Positions 1-5,235 of a DNA stretch of 5,235 bases are shown in pieces. Made by a program: the position numbers and the translations under genes. Source of the stretch: Bacteroidales bacterium. GTDB lineage: Bacteria > Bacteroidota > Bacteroidia > Bacteroidales > WCHB1-69. The first letter of the stretch is position 1. Each line of letters opens with the position of its first letter. The stretch spans positions 1 through 5,235 of the forward strand of contig JAFXPL010000034.1 in assembly GCA_017527945.1 (NCBI GenBank). Reading direction: 5' to 3'. Under the pieces are notes generated by a model, which saw only the letters and a program-made list of their open reading frames with translations, did no database searches and had not been told where the DNA came from.

Positions 1-1
1 C

Positions 2-772
2 GAAGGCGACACCCTGTTCATCTGGAGTTGCACAGGTATGGGCCTCCCCTTGGTCATCACCGCCGACACCGGCAATTTCAACATGACATTTGCCTGTCCA
101 AGCCTTGCCGTCCAACTCGTCACGCACTCAGCCGCGAGCAATGGCTTCCGGGCTCACTACACCACGCACTACTCCGAATTCTGTAGTGGCACGCAGATGT
201 TCACCAACGCCACGGGCAACATCACCGACGGCAGCGGCGACTTAGAATACAGCAATTTCTCCAACTGCCGTTTCCGCATAATGCTCAACAACAGTTACTC
301 GGCTATCGGCTTCCATATCAACTCGCTGGATCTTGAGGAGGGACACGACTATCTCAGCTTCTACGACAACACCGTGACGGCGGCGAACCATCTGCTGACG
401 CTTACCGGCCACATCAGCGATTCGGACTTCGTACTGAACACCCGCCGCCTGACTCTCGTCCTGGAAACGGATGAGAGCGGCAGGGATGCCGGCTTCGACA
501 TCGACTATGCAGCCGGATACGTCGGCATCGACCAGCACACGGCCGACGGGTTGCGCGTCTATCCCAACCCCGTTACCGACCATGTCACCATCGACAGTCC
601 CGGTCCCGTCTCCCTCGTGGAGGTGCTCAACGCGGAGGGTCGCCTCATATACACCGATAACCCTGGGAACGAGCACTTTGAGATTTCCACAGCTGGGTGG
701 TCGGCCGGAGTCTATTTCCTGACGGCACGCACCGGCGACCAGCTCCTGACTCGGAAAATTGTCAAGTGGTAA
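2..772 (+). CDS. Secreted CUB-domain protein with T9SS type A C-terminal sorting domain (5' partial)
   Basis: The reading frame is open from base 2 with no start in view, so only the last 256 residues are present; the first in-frame ATG (base 38) lies inside a domain and is not the start. Residues 1-53 look like the end of one CUB domain, closing with a GFRAHY strand. Residues about 61-169 form a complete CUB domain: cysteines 61 and 89, a DGSG..EYSN turn, an L-D-L-E...HDYLSFYD segment carrying the usual acidic residues, and a closing GFDIDY. Residues about 184-256 are a T9SS sorting domain with YPNP at 187-190, GVYFL at 236-240 and a basic KIVKW tail. In this family the sorting domain directs export through the outer membrane and is then cleaved. 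CUB domains usually mediate extracellular protein or glycan contacts. Any catalytic domain would lie upstream of the window. No convincing terminator follows the stop. Domain calls are firm; the function is unknown. Confidence 0.9.
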   Translation, partial: EGDTLFIWSCTGMGLPLVITADTGNFNMTFACPSLAVQLVTHSAASNGFRAHYTTHYSEFCSGTQMFTNATGNITDGSGDLEYSNFSNCRFRIMLNNSYSAIGFHINSLDLEEGHDYLSFYDNTVTAANHLLTLTGHISDSDFVLNTRRLTLVLETDESGRDAGFDIDYAAGYVGIDQHTADGLRVYPNPVTDHVTIDSPGPVSLVEVLNAEGRLIYTDNPGNEHFEISTAGWSAGVYFLTARTGDQLLTRKIVKW

Positions 773-815
773 CGACCGAAATCACGCGTTCCTCGACATA
801 GGGAACAAACATCCT

Positions 816-842
816 TTTGTATTCATATTTTGTGTACCTTTG
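816..842 (+). promoter_or_regulatory. Bacteroidota-type promoter for the aminotransferase gene
   Basis: TACCTTTG at 835-842 is an exact match to the Bacteroidota -7 consensus TAnnTTTG. It lies 41 bases upstream of the start codon, predicting transcription from about base 849 and a leader of about 35 nt. A TTTG at 816-819 could be the -33 element, but only 15 bases separate it from the -7 box instead of the usual 19-21. The -7 call is therefore much firmer than the -33 call. Confidence 0.65.
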
Positions 843-883
843 CCGCAAATTCTGAAGATAGAAAAAACACCAAAAAATATAGC

Positions 884-2194
884 ATGAAGAATACACCTAT
901 TCCCGCAGAGATTGTGGACAAGAAAGTCGCCGAGAGCGGCATCAGCAGTGTTGGCAAGGCCTCCATCCGTGAGGTGAAAAGACTGATCAACGAAATCGAG
1001 CAGGCCTCCGGCAAGGAGTTCGTGCGCATGGAGATGGGCATCCCTGGACTGCCGCCGTGCCACGTGGGCGTGGAGGCGCAAATCGAAGCTCTGAAGAAGG
1101 GCGTCGCTGCCATCTATCCCGACATTGAGGGCATCCCCGCCCTGAAACAGGAGGCCGCGCGCTTCGTCAAGAACTTCATCGACTTGGAAGTCGAGCCTGA
1201 AAACTGTATCCCGACCGTCGGTTCCATGATGGGCGGCATGGCCGGCTTCATGACCTTCGTGCGTTGCCGCAAAGAACGCGACACCACCCTCTTCATCGAC
1301 CCCGGTTTCCCCGTGCAGAAACAACAGCACCGCGTCATGGGCCTCAAGTACGAGACCTTCGACGTGTATGAGCACCGTGGCCCGAAGTTGAGAGCCAAAT
1401 TGGAGAGCTACCTCGAAAAAGGCAACATCCACACCATCATGTACTCCAACCCCAACAACCCTTCGTGGATCTGCTTCACCGAGGAGGAACTGCAAATCAT
1501 CGGCGACATGGCCAACAAGTACGACGTGTTCGTCTTCGAGGACCTCGCCTATTTCGGCATGGACTTCCGCCAGAACATCTCCGCGCCGGGCATCCCGCCA
1601 TACCAACCGAGTGTCGGGAAGTACACCGACAACTACGCCCTGCTGATTTCCGGCTCCAAGGCCTTCAGCTACGCCGGCGAGCGCATCGCCCTGATGATCA
1701 TGTCCAAGAAACTCTACAACCGCGAGTTCGACGACCTGGAGCCCTACTTCAAGATGAAGAAGCTGGGCCGCGCCATCATCTACGGCACCGTCTATGCCAT
1801 CAGCTCCGGTGTCTCCCACTCGGCACAATATGCCATGGCCGCCATCCTCAAGGCCTGCAACGACGGCACCTACAACTACATCGAGGACGTGAAGGAGTAC
1901 GGCGAGAAAGCCGCCATCATGAAGAAGATATTCACCGACAATGGCTTCAAGATCGTCTATGACAAAGACGGCGACAAGCCGCTGGCCGACGGCTTCTACT
2001 TCACCGTGGCATACCCGGGCATGAGCAGCGAAGAGCTGCTGCACGAGTTCCTCTACTACGGTGTAAGCGCCATTTCGTTGAGCACCTGCGGCAGCGACCG
2101 CAGCGAAGGCCTCCGCGCCTGCGTATCTCTCACTCCGCGCCGCCAGTTCCCGATCCTGGAGGAACGCCTGAAGTTGTTCAAGGAGAACCACTAA
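884..2194 (+). CDS. PLP-dependent class I/II aminotransferase, fold type I
   Basis: This 436-residue cytoplasmic enzyme has the full set of fold-type I aminotransferase residues. NPNNP at 189-193 has Asn192 as the likely PLP O3' ligand. Asp220 and Tyr223 in FEDLAYFG should pair with the pyridine nitrogen and O3'. Lys259 in SGSKAFSYAGER is the Schiff-base lysine, with Arg267 as phosphate ligand. Arg411 in GLRACVSLT sits where the substrate alpha-carboxylate arginine is expected. The reaction inferred is transfer of an amino group between an amino acid and a 2-oxo acid; the substrate cannot be told from sequence. I chose the ATG at 884 because the upstream in-frame ATG at 830 lies inside the promoter, and 884 follows an A-rich leader of Bacteroidota type. 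The gene appears monocistronic, with its own promoter and a strong terminator 44 bases after the stop. An unusually long open frame runs antisense across it but is a composition artefact. The family is secure; no gene symbol is justified. Confidence 0.93.
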   Translation: MKNTPIPAEIVDKKVAESGISSVGKASIREVKRLINEIEQASGKEFVRMEMGIPGLPPCHVGVEAQIEALKKGVAAIYPDIEGIPALKQEAARFVKNFIDLEVEPENCIPTVGSMMGGMAGFMTFVRCRKERDTTLFIDPGFPVQKQQHRVMGLKYETFDVYEHRGPKLRAKLESYLEKGNIHTIMYSNPNNPSWICFTEEELQIIGDMANKYDVFVFEDLAYFGMDFRQNISAPGIPPYQPSVGKYTDNYALLISGSKAFSYAGERIALMIMSKKLYNREFDDLEPYFKMKKLGRAIIYGTVYAISSGVSHSAQYAMAAILKACNDGTYNYIEDVKEYGEKAAIMKKIFTDNGFKIVYDKDGDKPLADGFYFTVAYPGMSSEELLHEFLYYGVSAISLSTCGSDRSEGLRACVSLTPRRQFPILEERLKLFKENH

Positions 2195-2238
2195 TCCAAT
2201 TAAGGATCAAGAATTAAGAATTTTGAATTTATAATTTG

Positions 2239-2265
2239 GGGGACCGTAAGGGTCCCCTTTTTTTT
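2239..2265 (+). terminator. Rho-independent terminator of the aminotransferase gene
   Basis: A perfect 7-bp stem GGGGACC/GGTCCCC (2239-2245 with 2251-2257) encloses a GTAAG loop and is followed directly by eight T (2258-2265). The preceding 2195-2237 is an AT-rich, AATT-repetitive stretch with no coding sign. On the opposite strand no T run follows the stem, so it acts in the + direction only. Confidence 0.92.
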
Positions 2266-2280
2266 GGGACAATGCTGGGC

Positions 2281-2292
2281 AAAAAAAAAAAA
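2281..2292. repeat. A12 homopolymer tract
   Basis: Twelve consecutive A lie between the aminotransferase terminator and the proposed lipoprotein promoter, ending 23 bases before its -33 element. The tract is outside any gene. Tracts this long are prone to slippage and can bend DNA or act like an UP element; whether this one does either is not shown. Confidence 0.9.
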
Positions 2293-2315
2293 TTCCGCTG
2301 CAACCTTTTCGCTTT

Positions 2316-2344
2316 TTTGTATCATTCCCATAAAACGTATTTTG
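2316..2344 (+). promoter_or_regulatory. Possible Bacteroidota-type promoter of the lipoprotein gene
   Basis: TTTG at 2316-2319 and TATTTTG at 2338-2344 are 18 bases apart, close to the usual Bacteroidota spacing. The -7 element is one base shorter than TAnnTTTG, so the match is imperfect. Transcription would start near 2351 and give a leader of about 98 nt. Confidence 0.45.
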
Positions 2345-2372
2345 CAGCGTTGGATCTGACCGCCGGTGTCTC

Positions 2373-2429
2373 ATGGACTTCACATCGCTGGACAGACCAA
2401 CGCAGAGAATCACAGAAAAAGAAGTCCGT
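2373..2429 (+). promoter_or_regulatory. Inverted repeat in the lipoprotein leader
   Basis: ATGGACTTC (2373-2381) and GAAGTCCGT (2421-2429) can pair over 9 bp, including one G-U pair, closing a 39-nt loop and ending 19 nt before the lipoprotein start codon. The pairing is visible; a regulatory role is inference, and the long loop makes it only moderately stable. An ATG at 2373 opens an out-of-frame 45-codon frame that overlaps the lipoprotein start, but nothing else supports its translation. Confidence 0.3.
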
Positions 2430-2448
2430 CATTCAAAACAACAAAAAG

Positions 2449-3483
2449 ATGAACAGAAAACTTTTCGCAGCATGTTTGGTACTTCTCTGTACCGCACTGG
2501 TCGCATGTGACCGCAACGAAGGCGACGATCCCGAGAACCCGATCACGCCACCGAGCACCCCCACGCATGTCTATGTGGCAGGTTCCACGGCCCACATGTT
2601 TGACATGGGACCAGCCGTCTGCTGGGTGGACGGTGCCATGCAGACCCTTGACGCCAGTGCCTACTCCCCTGCCCTGACCGTCTGCGTGATGGGCAACGAC
2701 GTCTATTACGGCGGTTGCAACAGCGCCAACAGACCCGTCATCTGGAAGAACGGGACCGAGCAACTGATGTCTAACGACAACGGCTGCGTGACCGATATCA
2801 AAACTGCCAACAACAAGCTCTATGCATGCGGCTACGTGAACGCGCGACCCGTCTATTGGGTGGACGGACAAATGACGCAGCTGCCCATCGATCCGGACAA
2901 CGAATACGGTTCCTACAAGACCACCGCCATCTTCATCAGCGGAAACGACATCTACGTGGCCGGAACCGTCTTCAACAACATGAGCTACGGCGACGGAGCC
3001 TATTTGTGGAAGAACGGTGTCATGCAGAAATTGTCAAACAAGAACGCGGCCGCCAACGACGTGTGTGTAATCAGCGGCACCGTCTATGTGGTCGGCAGCG
3101 AAGTTTACAATGACGGCGGCTTCCACAAGTCCGTCATGTGGACCAACGGCACCATCCGCGACATCCAGGTGAACACCGGCTTCGACTCGCGCGCCATAGC
3201 GGTCGCCCCGATGAACGGAAAGCCGTACGTGGTTCTCGAAGGATGGCTCGGCGACGCCTGGACCGGCGGATTCCAAGGTTTTGCCTGGTACAACGAGGCC
3301 ACGACCAAACTGAACAACTGCCAGCGTCCGCAAGACGTGTTCATCCATGGCAGCGACATTTACATCGCCGGGGTCAGCACCTCGTTCTCGCACTCGCCCA
3401 TTCTGCTGAAGAACAACGCCAAGGTGAACCTATCCGTTCCGTCTCCCGGCTACGGTGGATGCCACGGGGTTTTCGTAAAATAG
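2449..3483 (+). CDS. Lipoprotein with seven W-x-[N/D]-G repeats, probable seven-bladed beta-propeller
   Basis: The protein has 344 residues. Residues 1-20 are a lipoprotein signal peptide: Lys/Arg start, hydrophobic core and lipobox LVAC with Cys20 as the acylated residue. An acidic stretch (D, E, DD, E) follows, resembling surface-export signals of Bacteroidota lipoproteins, then a Pro/Thr-rich linker to about residue 39. The rest is seven repeats of about 39-50 residues, each a strand such as VYVAG, a W-x-[N/D]-G turn, a leucine strand and a closing V/I strand. I chose the ATG at 2449 because the upstream ATG at 2236 adds residues encoded by the terminator and would bury the signal peptide. 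No catalytic motif is visible. It ends near the convergent rpsS gene, with a hairpin terminator after the stop. Likely a cell-surface binding or structural protein of unknown ligand; lipoprotein and repeat calls are firm, the fold is inferred. Confidence 0.88.
   Translation: MNRKLFAACLVLLCTALVACDRNEGDDPENPITPPSTPTHVYVAGSTAHMFDMGPAVCWVDGAMQTLDASAYSPALTVCVMGNDVYYGGCNSANRPVIWKNGTEQLMSNDNGCVTDIKTANNKLYACGYVNARPVYWVDGQMTQLPIDPDNEYGSYKTTAIFISGNDIYVAGTVFNNMSYGDGAYLWKNGVMQKLSNKNAAANDVCVISGTVYVVGSEVYNDGGFHKSVMWTNGTIRDIQVNTGFDSRAIAVAPMNGKPYVVLEGWLGDAWTGGFQGFAWYNEATTKLNNCQRPQDVFIHGSDIYIAGVSTSFSHSPILLKNNAKVNLSVPSPGYGGCHGVFVK
2566..3480 (+). repeat. Seven protein-level repeats (blade-like units) in the lipoprotein
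   Basis: Repeats begin at about residues 40, 82, 121, 165, 210, 256 and 301. The strand motif reads VYVAG, VYYGG, LYACG, IYVAG, VYVVG, YVVLEG and IYIAG. The turn motif reads WVDG (59), WKNG (99), WVDG (137), WKNG (187), WTNG (231), WYNE (280) and LKNN (320). The last two turns are degenerate. The protein starts with the VYVAG strand and ends with a V-F-V strand, as needed to close a ring between the last and first blades. Confidence 0.75.
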
Positions 3484-3505
3484 CAATTTTATAAAGTCAG
3501 CAAAA

Positions 3506-3537
3506 AAACGGGTCGCACGCACACGGCGACCCGTTTT
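3506..3537. terminator. Bidirectional hairpin terminator between convergent lipoprotein and rpsS genes
   Basis: An 11-bp perfect stem AAACGGGTCGC/GCGACCCGTTT (3506-3516 with 3526-3536) encloses a 9-nt loop. On the + strand it ends in four T; on the - strand it ends in seven T (A run at 3502-3508). It lies 22 bases past the lipoprotein stop and is better formed as a - strand terminator, so it probably serves both transcripts. Confidence 0.85.
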
Positions 3538-3572
3538 GCTATATAAAGTGAGGGGTGTAAAGAGTCCGAAAC

Positions 3573-3600
3573 AAAAAAGTCGCCGCAGTTGCGACGACTT
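3573..3600 (-). terminator. Rho-independent terminator downstream of rpsS
   Basis: A 10-bp stem pairs 3577-3586 with 3591-3600 around a 4-nt loop. In the + strand it has a C-A mismatch (3583/3594), which becomes a G-U pair in the - strand RNA. A run of six T on the - strand (3573-3578) closes it. Strand-specific pairing and T run both say it terminates leftward transcription, about 60 nt after the rpsS stop. Confidence 0.85.
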
Positions 3601-3661
3601 CGTATATATAATAAGATAGGAATATCGGAGGAAGGTAACCTAAAGCTAACAGGAGGATGGC

Positions 3662-3940
3662 TTACTTGGAGCCTTTGTCCTTCTGACCGGCGTGACCGCG
3701 GAAGATACGGGTCGGGGCGAACTCGCCGAGCTTGTGGCCGACCATGTTCTCGGTGACATAGACGGGGATGAACTTGTTCCCGTTATGCACAGCGATGGTG
3801 AGACCCACGAAGTCGGGGGAAATCATGGAAGAACGGGACCAGGTCTTGATGGTCGATTTCTTGCCAGACTCCTGAGCGGCGATGACGCGTTGCTCCAGTT
3901 TGTAATGTATATACGGTCCTTTTTTTAATGAACGACTCAT
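3662..3940 (-). CDS. rpsS: 30S ribosomal protein S19
   Basis: A complete 92-residue S19, which binds 16S rRNA in the head of the small subunit together with S13. Visible family signatures are the N-terminal SRSLKKGPY, the [14 protein letters not shown] segment, [12 protein letters not shown] and [11 protein letters not shown], ending in [12 protein letters not shown]. The ATG at 3940 gives the standard N-terminus; an in-frame TTG two codons upstream is less likely. The start lies 17 nt after the rplB stop with no Shine-Dalgarno sequence, and the first dozen codons are A/T-rich. It follows rplB as usual, but rplV does not follow; two hairpin terminators do. Length and C-terminus are normal, so the gene itself is not broken. 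Confidence 0.97.
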   Translation of the reverse strand: MSRSLKKGPYIHYKLEQRVIAAQESGKKSTIKTWSRSSMISPDFVGLTIAVHNGNKFIPVYVTENMVGHKLGEFAPTRIFRGHAGQKDKGSK

Positions 3941-3957
3941 AATCAATAGCTTTTAGG

Positions 3958-4782
3958 TTATTTCTTTCTTCTTTCAACGATGTATTGAGAAGAGTTCTTC
4001 TTCGGATGGCGGGTCTTGTAGCCTTTGGCGGGCATACCGTTACGAGAACGGGGATTACCACCGGAGGCGCGGCCTTCACCACCACCCATCGGGTGATCGA
4101 CAGGGTTCATGACGACACCGCGGTTGCGCGGACGGCGACCGAGCCAGCGGCTACGGCCAGCCTTGCCGGACACCTCAAGGCTGTGGTCTCCGTTGGAGAC
4201 GATGCCGACGGTGGCCTTGCAGGCGCAGAGGATCATGCGGGTCTCGCCTGAGGGCAGCTTGATGATGGCGTAGCGGCCGTCACGGGACATCAGCTGGGCG
4301 TAGGAGCCTGCGCTGCGGGCGATTTTACCGCCCTGGCCGGGACGCATCTCGATGTTGTGGATGATAGAGCCGAGGGGGATCTCGCCGATCGGGAGGCAGT
4401 TGCCCAAATCGGGGGCGACGCCAGTGCCGCTGACGATCTGCTGGCCCACCTTGATGCCGTGAGGCGCCACGATGTAGCGCTTCTCGCCATCGGCGTAGAA
4501 CAGCAGGGCGATGCGTGCCGAGCGGTTGGGATCGTACTCAATGGTCTTTACGGTGGCCGGAACACCATCTTTGTTTCTCTTGAAATCTATGATGCGATAC
4601 ATCTGCTTGTGACCGCCTCCGCGGTACCGTACCGTCATCTTACCACTGCAGTTTCTGCCGCCCGTGCTGTGCTTGGGAGCCAGGAGGCTCTTTTCGGGCT
4701 TGCTGGTGGTAATGTCATCGTAAGCGCTAATCACTTTGAAGCGCTGACCCGGCGTTACTGGTTTGTACTTTTTTAATGCCAT
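3958..4782 (-). CDS. rplB: 50S ribosomal protein L2
   Basis: A complete 274-residue L2, which binds 23S rRNA and helps subunit association and the peptidyl-transferase centre. It shows the N-terminal [12 protein letters not shown], the OB-fold region with [23 protein letters not shown] and APHGIKVGQ, and the C-terminal region [15 protein letters not shown] followed by [13 protein letters not shown]. His230 matches the conserved histidine called His229 in E. coli. The Met after DHP, where many bacteria have His, fits Bacteroidota L2 proteins as I know them. It is preceded by rplW across a repeat-filled 87-nt spacer, longer than the 17-23 nt gaps elsewhere in this operon, and its start follows a run of seven A instead of a Shine-Dalgarno sequence. 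Confidence 0.98.
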   Translation of the reverse strand: MALKKYKPVTPGQRFKVISAYDDITTSKPEKSLLAPKHSTGGRNCSGKMTVRYRGGGHKQMYRIIDFKRNKDGVPATVKTIEYDPNRSARIALLFYADGEKRYIVAPHGIKVGQQIVSGTGVAPDLGNCLPIGEIPLGSIIHNIEMRPGQGGKIARSAGSYAQLMSRDGRYAIIKLPSGETRMILCACKATVGIVSNGDHSLEVSGKAGRSRWLGRRPRNRGVVMNPVDHPMGGGEGRASGGNPRSRNGMPAKGYKTRHPKKNSSQYIVERRKK

Positions 4783-4790
4783 TTTTTTAT

Positions 4791-4870
4791 TCGGTTAGTC
4801 GATTATTCGGTTAGTCGATTATTCGGTTAGTCGGTTAGTCGGTTATTAACCCATTAACCCATTAACCCAT
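4791..4870. repeat. 8-bp-period tandem array (10 units) in the rplW-rplB spacer
   Basis: Seven units run from 4791 to 4846 in the order TCGGTTAG, TCGATTAT, TCGGTTAG, TCGATTAT, TCGGTTAG, TCGGTTAG, TCGGTTAT. Three exact TAACCCAT units follow from 4847 to 4870. The period is kept exactly across the change of unit. GGTT in the first half can pair with AACC in the second, so the array can fold into an interrupted hairpin with the turn near 4846. Its right end shares one base with the rplW stop codon; the left end is 8 bases from the rplB start. Confidence 0.93.
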
Positions 4871-5160
4871 TAAATGTTACTGTAGAAATCGATTTTCTGG
4901 TCCTTGTCCACGATGACGTATGCTTTCTTGAAGTTGTTCTTTTGACCGAAGATGACACCGGCCTTGGTGTTGCGGGCGGTCGTCTTGCCGCGTTGGATGA
5001 GGGTGTTCACGCGCACAACCTTGACGTTGTAGACAGCCTCGATCTCGCGTTTGATCTCGGGTTTCGTGGCCTCGCGCGTCACCATGAAGCCGTAGCGGTT
5101 GTATTTCTCGGCCACGCCGGTCATCTTCTCGCTGATGATGGGTTTTATGATGCAACTCAT
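4870..5160 (-). CDS. rplW: 50S ribosomal protein L23
   Basis: A complete 96-residue L23, a 23S rRNA-binding protein at the exit of the peptide tunnel, where it forms part of the docking site for trigger factor and SRP in bacteria. The family pattern is clear: KPIISEKMT near the N-terminus, then the ATKPEIKREIEAVYNVKVVRVNTL block, a basic loop (RGKTTARNTKAG) and the KKAYVIV strand. Length is normal. The start at 5160 follows rplD by 23 nt with an A-rich leader and no clear Shine-Dalgarno sequence. The TAA stop is followed at once by TG, forming TAATG, and runs into the 8-bp array. Confidence 0.97.
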   Translation of the reverse strand: MSCIIKPIISEKMTGVAEKYNRYGFMVTREATKPEIKREIEAVYNVKVVRVNTLIQRGKTTARNTKAGVIFGQKNNFKKAYVIVDKDQKIDFYSNI

Positions 5161-5183
5161 TGTTCTGACTTTTTAAGGGTGAA

Positions 5184-5235
5184 TTATTCGCCTAACATCT
5201 TCTCCAACTCCTTGAGGCTGCTCTCGCAGATAATC
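5184..5235 (-). CDS. rplD: 50S ribosomal protein L4, C-terminal end (partial)
   Basis: Only the last 16 complete codons are present, reading IICESSLKELEKMLGE before a TAA stop; the rest lies beyond the right edge of the window. The identity rests mainly on position, since rplD normally precedes rplW in the S10 operon, and on the fit to the L4 C-terminal pattern of a Glu/Ser pair followed by a short helix. The fragment is too short for a firm call from sequence alone. Confidence 0.8.
   Translation of the reverse strand, partial: IICESSLKELEKMLGE

Noticed and set aside
788..806. Small inverted repeat GTTCC/GGAAC as a possible terminator of the CUB/T9SS gene.
   Set aside because: Only a 5-bp stem and no T run follows; it is probably chance.
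782..2191. A 469-codon open frame antisense to the aminotransferase gene, longer than the gene itself.
   Set aside because: The + strand frame has every aminotransferase catalytic motif, a promoter and a terminator. The antisense product is low-complexity (Val, Leu, Gly, His, Asp rich), which is typical of a frame kept open by GC-rich third codon positions, and has no recognisable domain.
2236..2448. N-terminal extension of the lipoprotein to an upstream ATG at 2236.
   Set aside because: It would translate the aminotransferase terminator and the A12 tract and would place the signal peptide in the middle of the protein. The ATG at 2449 gives a textbook lipoprotein N-terminus.
3651..3686. AGGAGG followed by ATG on the + strand as a possible small gene start.
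   Set aside because: The purine run abuts the ATG with no spacing, the frame stops after eight codons, and it lies across the rpsS 3' end.
3985..4776. Open frames on the + strand across rplB.
   Set aside because: They are antisense to a full-length, well-conserved L2 gene and encode no recognisable protein.
4791..4870. The 8-bp array as a CRISPR array or telomere-like repeat.
   Set aside because: Units are 8 bp with no spacers, so it is not CRISPR. GGGTTA-like units resemble telomere repeats only by chance in a presumably circular bacterial chromosome.

Overview
The window looks like a piece of a Bacteroidota chromosome, most likely Bacteroidales. Four things point there: a C-terminal type IX secretion (T9SS) sorting domain, TAnnTTTG-type promoter sequences, A/T-rich leaders without a Shine-Dalgarno sequence before the start codons, and ribosomal proteins L2, L23 and S19 that read like Bacteroidales versions. 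Base composition is moderately GC-rich in genes and AT-rich between them. The species cannot be named from this stretch.

Left part (+ strand, 1-3540): the 3' end of a secreted CUB-domain protein with a T9SS sorting signal (2-772). It is followed by a complete fold-type I PLP-dependent aminotransferase (884-2194) with its own promoter (816-842) and a strong intrinsic terminator (2239-2265). Next comes a lipoprotein (2449-3483) made of seven W-x-[N/D]-G repeats, best explained as a seven-bladed beta-propeller. It has a plausible promoter at 2316-2344, a roughly 100-nt leader containing an inverted repeat, and a hairpin terminator at 3506-3537.

Right part (- strand, 3573-5235): part of the S10 ribosomal protein operon, read right to left as rplD (3' end only), rplW, rplB, rpsS. 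After rpsS the operon stops. Where rplV (L22) normally follows there is an intrinsic terminator on the - strand (3573-3600), then the bidirectional hairpin shared with the convergent lipoprotein gene. The usual S10 cluster is therefore split after rpsS, the most unusual feature of gene order here.

The rplW-rplB spacer holds an exact 8-bp-period array of ten units (4791-4870). Seven units are of the TCGGTTAG type and three are TAACCCAT. The two halves are partly complementary, and read as mRNA the second half forms a chain of overlapping TAATG stop/start motifs.

The three left-hand genes do not form an obvious pathway. Two encode cell-envelope or secreted proteins and one a metabolic enzyme of unassigned substrate. 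I see no mobile element, tRNA, rRNA or CRISPR array. The strongest candidates for something undescribed are the split S10 operon and the 8-bp array inside it; neither proves a new system.
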